Assembly: GCA_965205785.1 (NCBI GenBank)
Contig: OZ242188.1
Span: 930,001-994,000 of the forward strand
Length of the DNA stretch: 64,000 nucleotides
Direction: 5' to 3'
From: BJGV01 sp965205785
Lineage (GTDB): Bacteria > Pseudomonadota > Gammaproteobacteria > Burkholderiales > Nitrosomonadaceae
The position numbers and the translations under genes are program-made. Every line of letters starts with the position of its first letter. Position 1 is the first letter of the stretch. Of the stretch, positions 36,781 through 45,315 are shown piece after piece. The notes under the pieces were generated by a model that searched no databases, was not told the origin of the DNA, and was given only the letters and a program-made list of their open reading frames with translations.

Positions 36781-37209
36781 TTACGACTTACGATACTCAC
36801 ACTTAGGCTTTACACATTCTACATAAAGTGACAGTGAATGTTCTTGAATGACAAAGCCTCTATCTTTAGCAATTTTAATCTGTCGTTTTTCAATTTCTTC
36901 GTCATAAAATTCACCAACATGACCACATTGTATGCATACAAGATGATCGTGATGATCGCCACGGTTAAGTTCAAATACTGCTTTACCACTTTCAAAATGG
37001 TGACGTTTCAAAACTCCAGCTTGTTCAAACTGTGTTAGGACACGATAAACAGTAGCAAGACCGATATCCTCACCCTCGCTTATCAAAGACCTATATACGT
37101 CTTCTGCTGATAGATGCTGAATCACAGTATTCTCGAATAAGCTGAGTATTCGTAATCGTGGTAGTGTAGCCTTTAGGCCCATAGTTTTAAGATCGTTTGG
37201 CTTGCTCAT
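36781..37209 (-). CDS. fur: Ferric uptake regulator
   Basis: Iron-sensing repressor. The 142-residue protein has the N-terminal winged helix (LKATLPRLRILSLFE), the metal-binding HHDHLVCIQCGH segment and the C-terminal cysteine motif CVKPKCEYRKS. It lies divergent from the lipoprotein gene bamE, the common fur-bamE pairing of proteobacteria. Confidence 0.97.
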   Translation of the reverse strand: MSKPNDLKTMGLKATLPRLRILSLFENTVIQHLSAEDVYRSLISEGEDIGLATVYRVLTQFEQAGVLKRHHFESGKAVFELNRGDHHDHLVCIQCGHVGEFYDEEIEKRQIKIAKDRGFVIQEHSLSLYVECVKPKCEYRKS

Positions 37210-37244
37210 AGTTATATCCGCCCGGCAAATTAATTACTGTATCA

Positions 37245-37250
37245 TATAAT
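37245..37250 (+). promoter_or_regulatory. Possible -10 element upstream of bamE
   Basis: A perfect TATAAT hexamer lies 34 bases before the bamE ATG. The region 17 bases further upstream (CCGGCA) is a poor -35 match, so the promoter assignment is tentative. The fur-bamE spacer is only 74 bases long, so the fur promoter must share it. Confidence 0.4.
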
Positions 37251-37283
37251 GCTAAATCTGCTTTGAAAACATATGTCGCCGCA

Positions 37284-37892
37284 ATGCACGCAAAAATTTT
37301 TACGCTGTTTGTTTTATTACTTATAACTGGATGCTCATCTGTACCATCAGTGCCGTCTGTACTCTATAGAATTGATGTGCAGCAAGGAAACGTTATAACC
37401 CAGGAAATGGTTGATAAATTAAAGCCTGGCATGACTAGATCTCAGGTTCGTTTCGTACTTGGCACAGCATTAATTGGCGACGTATTCCATAAAAATCGTT
37501 GGGATTATGTTTATCGTCTTGTGCAACATGGTAATCTAGTTGATGAATATAAGCTAACAGTGTTTTTTGAAGATGATAAGTTAGTAAGGACTGAAGGTGA
37601 CTTTTCCGATTCTCTTGCTTCTGTTTCACCTAAATTGATTGAGCCCGCAAAATATCCTTCTGGAGAGGAACAGGGTACAAAATTATTACCGGAGCCAACG
37701 GTTTCTGGTATGGAACAGGGAGAAGAGATGCCATCAAAACCAGCTGGTTCTGATGATCCGGATACGACTCCTACTATTATTGCTATAGAGGACGATACAA
37801 TACCGTCACAAGATCAGGTTGTACCTGATACTGAACTGGATGATTTGCCTCCACCTCCACCTGGAATCTCGGATGGCATAGAGGCAGACTAA
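37284..37892 (+). CDS. bamE: Outer membrane assembly lipoprotein BamE
   Basis: Small lipoprotein of the BAM beta-barrel assembly complex. The ATG at 37284 gives a short lipoprotein signal ending LLITGC with the lipidated C17; a TTG at 37263 is in frame but less likely. The SmpA/OmlA core follows (GNVITQEMVDKLKPGMTRSQVRFVLGTAL and DEYKLTVFFEDDKLVR). The protein, with 202 residues, is longer than the usual 110-150 because of an acidic Pro-rich tail from about residue 115, ending LDDLPPPPPGISDGIEAD. The role of the tail is unknown. Confidence 0.94.
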   Translation: MHAKIFTLFVLLLITGCSSVPSVPSVLYRIDVQQGNVITQEMVDKLKPGMTRSQVRFVLGTALIGDVFHKNRWDYVYRLVQHGNLVDEYKLTVFFEDDKLVRTEGDFSDSLASVSPKLIEPAKYPSGEEQGTKLLPEPTVSGMEQGEEMPSKPAGSDDPDTTPTIIAIEDDTIPSQDQVVPDTELDDLPPPPPGISDGIEAD

Positions 37893-37946
37893 TAGACAGG
37901 TAAATACTTTCTAAGTAATACTATAAATTAATTTGTGAGTATATAA

Positions 37947-38753
37947 ATGACGAAATTAAATATTGCAGTTGCTGGTAGTACTGGTCGTATGGGAAGAGCG
38001 TTGTTGACTGCTATTATGAAGGACTCAAATTTACATTTACAAGCAGCATTAGAAATGGTTGGGAATTCTTACCTTACAAAGGAAGTGGGCGAACTAATTG
38101 GTGTTCCTAGCAATGTTGTTATTACAGATAATTTTTCTGCTGCACTTCCAGAGTGTGATGTTCTGGTTGATTTTACCCGTCCAGAAGGAACAATCAAGCA
38201 CCTTTCCATTTGTCGCGCTGAGGGAGTAAAAATGGTAATTGGCACGACGGGTTTTTCAGAAGAGCAGAAAGAAATGCTCAAGGCAGCTTCAAAAGATATT
38301 GCGCTCGTAGTAGCGCCTAATATGAGTGTAGGAGTAAACGTTACTTTCAAACTTTTAGATATAGCTACTAAAGCGTTAGGTAAAAATTATGATGTTGAGA
38401 TCGTCGAGGCTCATCATCGCCATAAAGTAGATGCTCCATCAGGTACAGCTTTACACATGGGAGAGATAGTGGCACAAGCAGCTGGGAACAACCTTTCAGA
38501 GGTTGCTGTGTATGGGCGCGAAGGGGTTACAGGGGAGCGTTTAGAGAAAACTATTGGATTTTCTACTATACGCGGCGGCGACATAGTAGGTGATCATACG
38601 GCTATGTTTGCAGGTACAGGAGAGCAAATTGAAATTTCACATAAAGCTAGTAGTCGTGCAACATTTACTAACGGCGCATTGCGTGCAGCCCGCTTTTTAG
38701 CTGAAAAAGATAAAGGTTTGTTTGATATGCAAGATGTCCTTGGACTACGATAA
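37947..38753 (+). CDS. dapB: 4-hydroxy-tetrahydrodipicolinate reductase
   Basis: Lysine and diaminopimelate synthesis. The 268-residue protein has the NAD(P) motif VAGSTGRMGRALL near the N-terminus, the catalytic EAHHRHKVDAPSGTA, and GFSTIRGGDIVGDHTAMFA. It follows bamE after 54 bases; bamE-dapB adjacency is common in betaproteobacteria. Confidence 0.97.
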   Translation: MTKLNIAVAGSTGRMGRALLTAIMKDSNLHLQAALEMVGNSYLTKEVGELIGVPSNVVITDNFSAALPECDVLVDFTRPEGTIKHLSICRAEGVKMVIGTTGFSEEQKEMLKAASKDIALVVAPNMSVGVNVTFKLLDIATKALGKNYDVEIVEAHHRHKVDAPSGTALHMGEIVAQAAGNNLSEVAVYGREGVTGERLEKTIGFSTIRGGDIVGDHTAMFAGTGEQIEISHKASSRATFTNGALRAARFLAEKDKGLFDMQDVLGLR

Positions 38754-38898
38754 AATCTTTTTAATTATTACCTGTATACCTTCCCAATAAGGTATTAAAT
38801 TTGGAGTAGCATAGCGTAGAGTATTTAGGCAATAAGCTTAAATTATATTTTAATATAAGAGAAATTTAAGTAGTATTCTTACTACTGTTGGTGAGATT

Positions 38899-39369
38899 TT
38901 AGGTGGGGCAATCTGGTTCTTTGTAAAATTCAACATAAAATTTAACCATGTTTAAAGGGGTCACACTATGTGTTATCTCTGGCAAAACAATTCCGGGCTC
39001 ACCAGGAGATAATTCCACATCCGTATTTAAACTAGTAACACGATATTGAAGCTTTCCTTCTATGACAATAATTTTTCCCCAGATACCTACTTTTGTCGAG
39101 TGATCGTTCTTCAGTCCAGATGGTAATGACTCTTCAGTAAAAACAGGTGTTTTTTTATATGGAATAAAATTATCTGGAAATTCAAATTTGTCACACCGAA
39201 CACAGTTAAGCGTCTTTCCTATCTTACTTTTGCGGCCTACTTCTGTTGTTACCCAGGGTCGATTGATAAATGGCGGTGAATGCCTTACATGCTGCATATG
39301 ACCGCAGCTCAGAGTGGCAACCCAATCTCCGATATCATCATGCCCAAATCGTATAATTGGTCTTTTCAT
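38899..39369 (-). CDS. DUF3565 and DUF1971 domain-containing protein
   Basis: Two uncharacterised domains in one 156-residue protein. Residues about 1-65 match DUF3565 (DWVATLSCGHMQHVRHSPPF, CVRCDKFEFP); residues about 75-155 match DUF1971, a cupin-like domain also found in TehB-type tellurite resistance proteins (LPSGLKNDHSTKVGIWGKI, ELSPGEPGIVLPEITHSV). The Cys/His pattern in the first half may bind a metal. Function unknown. It diverges from the DUF2024 gene. Confidence 0.87.
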   Translation of the reverse strand: MKRPIIRFGHDDIGDWVATLSCGHMQHVRHSPPFINRPWVTTEVGRKSKIGKTLNCVRCDKFEFPDNFIPYKKTPVFTEESLPSGLKNDHSTKVGIWGKIIVIEGKLQYRVTSLNTDVELSPGEPGIVLPEITHSVTPLNMVKFYVEFYKEPDCPT

Positions 39370-39439
39370 AACTGGTTACGGTGCCTTTCTTAGATTAAAC
39401 AAGTAGAATAGCTATTTTATATTTTTTTGAGGAAAAAGA

Positions 39440-39697
39440 ATGCAAATTCATGTCTATGATACTTATGTCAAATCAAAAGATGGTCATACTATGCACTTTG
39501 ATGTATTTACTGCAGTAAAAGATGATGAAAAGGCTGTTGAATACGCAAGACAATGGTTGGCTTCAATCGATGAAGGTGATGCAGCAATTTCTAGCAAAGA
39601 GTGCAGATTTTGCCATAGCCAGAGTGCACCGGACGAAGTTGTAGATGCAATTAATAAAGATGGGTATTTTATTTACAAGATGGAGGGCTGTAAGTAA
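39440..39697 (+). CDS. DUF2024 family protein
   Basis: An 85-residue protein with the DUF2024 pattern: VYDTYVKSKDGHTMHFDV at the start, then CRFCHSQSAP and a C-terminal GYFIYKMEGC. The CxxC may bind metal. A GAGGAAAAAG ribosome site precedes the ATG. Its last 29 bases overlap the convergent end of the PqqD-like gene. Function unknown. Confidence 0.88.
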   Translation: MQIHVYDTYVKSKDGHTMHFDVFTAVKDDEKAVEYARQWLASIDEGDAAISSKECRFCHSQSAPDEVVDAINKDGYFIYKMEGCK

Positions 39698-39986
39698 CTG
39701 TATCTCTAGACTTCTCGATTAGATTGAGTGTATTAAGCTCTTCAAGAATATGTTCTATTTCAAGTTTATGTTGTGTGATTGGTTCAGTTTGGTTTGTGGG
39801 GGCAACTAAACTAGCAAGAGTTACTGTATCTGCTGGCGACTGCTTTAATTTCAATAATAACTGGCCAGCTGTCAGATTGAGTAAGTGAGTATCCCCAGTT
39901 AGGCTATTATAGACCACATATTCTTTGTTATCCCACGAATGAAGATACAGAGCCTCTTGGTCTGAAGAGATAATTTGCCACTTCAT
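39669..39986 (-). CDS. PqqD-like protein, HPr-rel-A system
   Basis: Small protein resembling the PqqD/RRE fold: a Trp-rich beta hairpin (LYLHSWDNKEYVVYNSLTGDTHLLN) followed by helices (LTAGQLLLKL; LEIEHILEELNTLNLIEK). This pattern is that of the PqqD family members found with HprK-related kinase A. The ATG at 39986 matches the family start (MKWQI); a TTG at 40022 would add 12 residues. It lies 56 bases after the Tat-signal protein gene on the same strand, probably in one transcript. PqqD proteins bind leader peptides of modified peptides; what this one binds is unknown. Confidence 0.75.
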   Translation of the reverse strand: MKWQIISSDQEALYLHSWDNKEYVVYNSLTGDTHLLNLTAGQLLLKLKQSPADTVTLASLVAPTNQTEPITQHKLEIEHILEELNTLNLIEKSRDTVTYSPPSCK

Positions 39987-40042
39987 TTTAAATTGACTAT
40001 TTTGTGGTACAAATGGACTCAAACTTACACGAAAGATAAATC

Positions 40043-40666
40043 TTATACCAAACTATTGAAATAGAACAGAATATCCTGTTCATGCCAATGAACCCCGGCA
40101 GTTGGTTCAAAGAAGCCTCTTGTCTCGTATTCAATACAAATATCTATTACCCTTGTTTCAGTCAACGGTGGAGTAAGTCCGAGAGCAGAATTGAGTAATG
40201 CTGCAACAAAGTGTTGGCCCATCACGTCCTGCATCCATAACACTTGCATCATAGATCTTCCGGGGAATCGGCTACTTCCAGGGAATGCTTGTTGCCATAG
40301 GGTTCCGCCGACCCATTTATCTACATCCTTAGAGCTGTTTGAATTTACGGCACTACTTGTTGAACTTGCATCAGTACTTTGAGCTTCTTTAGTATTAAAG
40401 GTGCCAGGTACATATCGTGTTGACTTCCATATTTCTGGGTTATTGGCATAATAGCTTGGATAATTACCATAACAGAGTTGCTCAATATGAGAGCTGAGAT
40501 TGCCTGAAAGAAACCCTGAGGGTGACTTGCAAACTGTATTCGCCAGTACTGGCCGGCTTGCTAGGGTAAGAATAACTCCTGATGCCGCTAAACCAGACTT
40601 AGTAAAGCGTCGTCTTGCAAGATTAGCAGATTTTGTTTTATCTTCAGATAATTTTTTATTTGTCAT
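40043..40666 (-). CDS. Tat-signal secreted protein of the HPr-rel-A locus
   Basis: A 207-residue protein with a twin-arginine signal: ARRRFTKSG (residues 17-25) and a hydrophobic stretch to about 42 (VLANT). The exported part contains C46 and C65, a low-complexity Ser/Thr/Asn/Asp segment (residues 97-114) and the conserved-looking end FFEPTAGVHWHEQDILFYF. From memory, proteins with this layout accompany PqqD-like genes in betaproteobacteria. Whether it is the substrate of the system is an inference. The ATG at 40666 lacks a clear ribosome site. Confidence 0.72.
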   Translation of the reverse strand: MTNKKLSEDKTKSANLARRRFTKSGLAASGVILTLASRPVLANTVCKSPSGFLSGNLSSHIEQLCYGNYPSYYANNPEIWKSTRYVPGTFNTKEAQSTDASSTSSAVNSNSSKDVDKWVGGTLWQQAFPGSSRFPGRSMMQVLWMQDVMGQHFVAALLNSALGLTPPLTETRVIDICIEYETRGFFEPTAGVHWHEQDILFYFNSLV

Positions 40667-41002
40667 ATAGTTGTTTTGATCTTTTAGTTTTGTCTGGTTA
40701 TTTTTTAATAACTTAGTGTGTAATGTGGCTTAATTGTCTACAAAGAGTATAACTATTCAACTAGAAAATCTGTGAGAGAAATCACAATTCATACAGATCC
40801 ATACAGATCTAGTATTATTTTTATTTTCTTTTTTATTAATAGGATTACCTAGCAATTTCTATACCATAATATTTATTTTGTTTTTATACAGATATATACC
40901 TAAAGTACTCAAGTACGTCAGTAAGGAATGTGTAAAAATAATCGACAGGCCTACCTGACTTCACCTTTTAGAGTTTTTCATTAACATTTTGTGAAAATAA
41001 AG
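40667..41002. other. Intergenic region between ubiD and the Tat-signal protein gene
   Basis: 336 AT-rich bases. On the minus strand, just after ubiD, there is a weak hairpin (CAGG-TAGG-CCTG) near 40945-40960, followed by a T-rich stretch, which may end the ubi operon. A tandem repeat sits at 40790-40809. The rest must contain the promoter of the Tat-signal gene; no other gene is visible. Confidence 0.5.
40790..40809. repeat. Two tandem copies of a 10-base repeat
   Basis: CATACAGATC occurs twice without a gap. It lies about 125 bases upstream of the Tat-signal gene, where paired sites for a regulator could sit. Two copies may be chance. Confidence 0.5.
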
Positions 41003-42466
41003 TTAAATTCCTAATTCTTTCCAAAGCTCATTTATACGAACTTTTACTGTTGGATCCATCGCAATTGGCGTGCCCCAGGTACGGATAGTTTCTCCAGACC
41101 ATTTGTTAGTGGCATCTAGACCCATTTTTCCACCCAATCCGGATACAGGGCTGGCAAAATCAAGATAATCTATAGGTGTATTCTCGACAATCAGAGTATC
41201 ACGTGCTGGATCAACGCGGGTTGTAATTGCCCAGATAACTTCTTTCCAGTTACGTATGTCCACATCATCATCAGTAACAATGATAAATTTTGTGTACATA
41301 AACTGTCGTAAGAAGCTCCACACGCCGAACATCACACGTTTTGCATGGCCAGCATATTGTTTTTTCATACTTATCACTGCCATTCGGTAGGAGCAACCTT
41401 CAGGTGGTAAGTAAAAATCAATGATCTCAGGGAATTGTTTTTGTAGTAATGGTACGAATACCTCATTTAACGCCACACCTAGAATTGCGGGTTCATCGGG
41501 TGGCTTGCCGGTGTAAGTGGAGTGATAAATTGGATTATGTCGCATGGTAATGCGCTCAACCGTGAATACTGGAAATGTCTCTTGCTCGTTGTAGTATCCG
41601 GTGTGGTCACCGAATGGTCCTTCAAGGGCCTCTTCATTGGGGTAAATAAACCCTTCCAGTACAATTTCTGAGCTAGCAGGAACCTGTAAATCATGGCTTA
41701 GACATTTTACAATTTCTGTTTTTGTGCCACGTAGTAATCCAGCAAACTGGTATTCACTCAAGCTATCTGGTACTGGTGTAACTGCACCAAGTATAGTTGC
41801 GGGATCGGCTCCAAGTGCTATTGCTAGCGGATACGGTTGCCCTGGATTTGCGAGGCAAAAATCGTGAAAATCTAGAGCACCACCACGATGGGCTAACCAG
41901 CGAATAATGAGTTTGTTAGGCGCAATTACTTGTTGGCGGTAAATACCTAGGTTTTGTCTTGTCTTTTTTGGGCCTTTGGTAATAGTTAATCCCCAGGTAA
42001 TCAGGGGACCGATATCCTCAGGCCAGCATGTCTGGATAGGAAATTTGTAAAGATCAATATCTTTATCTTCCCAGACAACATCTTGACATGGCGCGCTTGT
42101 AAGTACTCTTGGCGTCATGTTCAGAACTTGCTTAAGTATTGGTAGTTTGTCCCACGTATCTTTCAAGCCTTTGGGTGGGTCTGGTTCTTTTAGATAAGAC
42201 AGGAGTTCACCTACTTTGCGTAAAGCTTCAACTGATTCTTGTCCCATACCCATCGCAACACGTTTAGGTGTACCAAACAAGTTCCCTAGTACAGGAATAT
42301 TATGCCCTTTAGGATTTTCAAATATAACAGCAGGGCCTCCAGACTTTAATAACCGATCACAAATTTCAGTCATTTCTAGGTATGGGCTGATCTCAGTCGT
42401 AACACGTTTTAATTCACCCTTACTTTCTAGTTGTACAAGGAACTCTCGAAGATCTTTATATATCAT
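41003..42466 (-). CDS. ubiD: 4-hydroxy-3-polyprenylbenzoate decarboxylase
   Basis: prFMN-dependent decarboxylase of ubiquinone synthesis. The 487-residue protein has the UbiD features: MIYKDLREFLVQLESKGELKRV at the start, the prFMN-binding region GIYRQQVIAPNKLIIRWLAHRGGA, and EGPFGDHTGYYN with conserved catalytic Glu/Asp residues. It lies 11 bases after ubiA on the minus strand. The prenyltransferase UbiX that makes prFMN is not in the window. Confidence 0.96.
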   Translation of the reverse strand: MIYKDLREFLVQLESKGELKRVTTEISPYLEMTEICDRLLKSGGPAVIFENPKGHNIPVLGNLFGTPKRVAMGMGQESVEALRKVGELLSYLKEPDPPKGLKDTWDKLPILKQVLNMTPRVLTSAPCQDVVWEDKDIDLYKFPIQTCWPEDIGPLITWGLTITKGPKKTRQNLGIYRQQVIAPNKLIIRWLAHRGGALDFHDFCLANPGQPYPLAIALGADPATILGAVTPVPDSLSEYQFAGLLRGTKTEIVKCLSHDLQVPASSEIVLEGFIYPNEEALEGPFGDHTGYYNEQETFPVFTVERITMRHNPIYHSTYTGKPPDEPAILGVALNEVFVPLLQKQFPEIIDFYLPPEGCSYRMAVISMKKQYAGHAKRVMFGVWSFLRQFMYTKFIIVTDDDVDIRNWKEVIWAITTRVDPARDTLIVENTPIDYLDFASPVSGLGGKMGLDATNKWSGETIRTWGTPIAMDPTVKVRINELWKELGI

Positions 42467-42477
42467 TGCATGTGTAT

Positions 42478-43350
42478 TTAAAAGGTTGTTTTTATAAAGT
42501 AATCAAGGAAAATACCGGTAAACACAATTGCGCCTACCCAATTATTGTGAAGAAAAGCTTTGAAACAACGAGTTGGTTCTCGATCATGAATCAGATGATA
42601 TTGGTACATTATAAGACCTAACGCAGTACCAAGGCCTAGATAGTATGCTACACCAAGTTTTTGTATTTGCCCCACAGCAACCATAAGGCTTATAAAAATT
42701 ATATGGCAAAGCATAATCCCAACCACATCAAAGCGTCCAAAAGTAATGGCAGAGGTCTTAATACCAATTTTAAGATCATCAGCCTTATCGACCATTGCAT
42801 ATTCAGTATCATAAGCAATTACCCAGAGTAAATTTGCAGCCATTAACAGCCATGCAATTATCGGTATATTATTAGTTTGTGCAGCAAATGCCATTGGAAT
42901 TCCAAAACTAAAAGTAATACCTAAATATGCTTGTGGCATTGCAAAAAATCGTTTTGTAAACGGGTAGCTCGCAGCCAGAAACAATGCACATACTGACAAT
43001 GCAATTGTCAGGTGGTTTAGATTAAGAATTAGAAGGAATGCACATAAACTAAGTCCTGCAGCTAGAAATAGAGCTTCTCTAGTACTTACTACTCCAGTTG
43101 CAAGTGGACGGTCTTTGGTGCGCTCAACGTATAGATCGAAGTTTCGGTCCGCATAGTCATTTAATACACAACCAGCAGAACGCATAAGAATTGTACCGAG
43201 GACAAATATCCACAAAATAACCCAGTTAGGTATTCCACCTGCTGCTAGCCACAAGCCCCATAGCGTAGGCCATAGAAGCAGCAAAATACCAATAGGTTTA
43301 TCAAGACGCATGAGCTTCTCGTAATACTCTAGGCGTTTTGAAATAAGCAT
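42478..43350 (-). CDS. ubiA: 4-hydroxybenzoate octaprenyltransferase
   Basis: Membrane enzyme that attaches the polyprenyl tail to 4-hydroxybenzoate. The 290-residue protein has several membrane helices and the two Asp-rich substrate sites NDYADRNFD and DTEYAMVDKADD. It overlaps ubiC by one base, so the two reading frames are coupled. Confidence 0.96.
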   Translation of the reverse strand: MLISKRLEYYEKLMRLDKPIGILLLLWPTLWGLWLAAGGIPNWVILWIFVLGTILMRSAGCVLNDYADRNFDLYVERTKDRPLATGVVSTREALFLAAGLSLCAFLLILNLNHLTIALSVCALFLAASYPFTKRFFAMPQAYLGITFSFGIPMAFAAQTNNIPIIAWLLMAANLLWVIAYDTEYAMVDKADDLKIGIKTSAITFGRFDVVGIMLCHIIFISLMVAVGQIQKLGVAYYLGLGTALGLIMYQYHLIHDREPTRCFKAFLHNNWVGAIVFTGIFLDYFIKTTF

Positions 43351-43889
43351 TAAACTAATTCCAATATTGTGGGAAGAAACACTTCAGTAACTAATATAGG
43401 TTGTCCATGTAGAGTAAATAAAGAACGGCGCGCCCATAGATTATCTGGTTGATCTTGCATATTTTTACATGCTCGATGAAATAGTGGATGAGTCAGATTT
43501 AGTTTTCTAAAATTCAATGGAGTGCGTTTGATAACCGGGTTAGTAAACAGTACGGTACCTAGTGACTTGTTGCCAAGTTTATTCATTCCATACCATGCTC
43601 CCAGTAAGTTTCTTCTCGCCACAACAGAGTGAGCAAACACTACGGGTGTTTTGCCACAGTACAAATATACCTCGCGGACATGTGCTAGTTCTTTGGGGCG
43701 TAATCTCAGTAAGGAGAGTTCATCTTCACATGCTGTCGCAAGAGATTGAAAGACTGGCTCTACACGAAAATTCTTGCAACGTTGTTGAATTTGGCGTGTA
43801 AGGGAGCCACGATTCTGTAACCAGTCCCGAATTTTGAATGACATGGTTAAAGGTACAGGATACCAATCTGAGAACTGAGTGGAACTCAT
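43350..43889 (-). CDS. ubiC: Chorismate lyase
   Basis: Produces 4-hydroxybenzoate from chorismate, the first step of ubiquinone synthesis. The 179-residue protein has the family features: WYPVPL at the N-terminus, VREVYLYCGKTPVVFAHSV in the core, and the C-terminal ILVTEVFLP. It is the first gene of the ubiC-ubiA-ubiD operon. Confidence 0.94.
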   Translation of the reverse strand: MSSTQFSDWYPVPLTMSFKIRDWLQNRGSLTRQIQQRCKNFRVEPVFQSLATACEDELSLLRLRPKELAHVREVYLYCGKTPVVFAHSVVARRNLLGAWYGMNKLGNKSLGTVLFTNPVIKRTPLNFRKLNLTHPLFHRACKNMQDQPDNLWARRSLFTLHGQPILVTEVFLPTILELV

Positions 43890-43966
43890 TACAATAAAAA
43901 TAAAAAAGAAGAGTTATGGTGCATAATTTAATACGACTAAATAAAACCAGATTTTTAACAAAGAAC

Positions 43967-44629
43967 CTATCTTAGGCTAATAATTGGCCACTTATTTTCT
44001 TTTGCATGTTCTTTGAGAGTTGAGTCAGGATCTACTGCTACAGGATTTGATACTTTATTAAGTAACGGAATATCATTAAGAGAATCACTATAAAACCAGC
44101 TTTCAAGGAAAGACAGCCAGGTAAGATTGCGTTCATCTAACCAGCTTTCTAACCTCGTAATTTTTCCTTCTCTAAAGCATGGGGTGCCCAGAACCTGGCC
44201 ATTAAATTCACCGTCTTCCTGATCAGGTTCAGTTGCAATTAGATTGCTTATCCCCAAAGTTTTCGCAATTGGTTCGGTAACAAAGCGGTTTGTTGCAGTG
44301 ATAATGATACACAAATCACCCCCTAGCACATGTTTATTGATCAGCTCATATGCTCCCGGTGCAATCAAAGGAATGATCTTTTCTGCCATAAATTCACTAT
44401 GCCAGTCATCAAGTTGAATACGGGAATAGCGAGATAATGGCTGTAGTTGGAAATCTAAAAATTGACGTATATCTAGTGTGCCGGCTTTATATTGCTCATA
44501 AAACTCTAAATTACGTGACTCATATGCTTCACGATCAAGAATTTTTTTTTCAATTAGAAATTGAGACCACTCAAAATCGCTGTCACTAGTCAGGAGTGTA
44601 TTGTCAAGATCAAATAGGGCCAGGTTCAT
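43967..44629 (-). CDS. HAD-IB family hydrolase (SerB-like phosphatase)
   Basis: Haloacid dehalogenase phosphatase with the nucleophile motif FDLDNTLL (residues 6-13), the second motif IITATN and the late WFYSDSLNDIPLL acid motif. The 220-residue protein belongs to the group near phosphoserine phosphatase; the exact substrate cannot be told. Overlaps the hda gene end by 4 bases, so hda and this gene are cotranscribed, an order conserved in betaproteobacteria. Confidence 0.9.
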   Translation of the reverse strand: MNLALFDLDNTLLTSDSDFEWSQFLIEKKILDREAYESRNLEFYEQYKAGTLDIRQFLDFQLQPLSRYSRIQLDDWHSEFMAEKIIPLIAPGAYELINKHVLGGDLCIIITATNRFVTEPIAKTLGISNLIATEPDQEDGEFNGQVLGTPCFREGKITRLESWLDERNLTWLSFLESWFYSDSLNDIPLLNKVSNPVAVDPDSTLKEHAKENKWPIISLR

Positions 44630-45315
44630 GATACTGGAAGCAATAATTCGCGTAACATAGGAATAGTAATTGAGCGTTTTTCCCTAAGTGAGTAAAGGTC
44701 AAGCGCATCAAGCGTGACTATCAATGACGGTAAATCACGCTGTACATGTCGCAGTAAGTAATTGCATACATCCTGAGGCAACTCAAACCCCTTTCTTTTG
44801 GCATGGTTTTTCATGGCTTGTATTTTTTCATCATCAGATAACTCATGAACTTGATAAACTAATCCCCATCCCAAGCGTGTAACTAAATCCTCACGTAATT
44901 TTAGTTGTGATGGAGCAACAGATCCGCTTACCAACATAAGTGAGTGACTTTCATCTCGAATATGGTTATAGAGATTAAACAAGTCGATTTGTGCTGACGC
45001 ATTGAGATGATCAACATTATCTATTGTTAAGCAATCAGTTTCATCAATTGTAGAAAACTCTGTATTTGAGTTGTGCGTTATACCACAATTAATATAAGCT
45101 GCATCCAGTTTATTTCTAGCACATGCTTCAACTACTGCTTGTAATAAATGACTTTTTCCGCACCCTCTCACCCCCCAAAGGTATATAAAGCGTTCTTGTT
45201 CTTGTCTTTCAAGGATATTTCTCAGAACTTGAAATAATTCAAGGTTGCGTCCCGGCACAAAGTTCTCTAGTGTAGGTAAGGAGGGAGGAGCGATATCCAG
45301 AAGCAGTTGTTTCAT
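44626..45315 (-). CDS. hda: DnaA regulatory inactivator Hda
   Basis: AAA+ protein related to DnaA that promotes ATP hydrolysis by DnaA-ATP after initiation, acting with the sliding clamp. The 229-residue protein has the clamp-binding start (QLLLDI, residues 3-8) and the Walker A-like WGVRGCGKSHL (48-58, ending before LQA). It lacks the DNA-binding domain IV of DnaA. The stop of the permease gene is directly adjacent. Confidence 0.93.
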   Translation of the reverse strand: MKQLLLDIAPPSLPTLENFVPGRNLELFQVLRNILERQEQERFIYLWGVRGCGKSHLLQAVVEACARNKLDAAYINCGITHNSNTEFSTIDETDCLTIDNVDHLNASAQIDLFNLYNHIRDESHSLMLVSGSVAPSQLKLREDLVTRLGWGLVYQVHELSDDEKIQAMKNHAKRKGFELPQDVCNYLLRHVQRDLPSLIVTLDALDLYSLREKRSITIPMLRELLLPVS

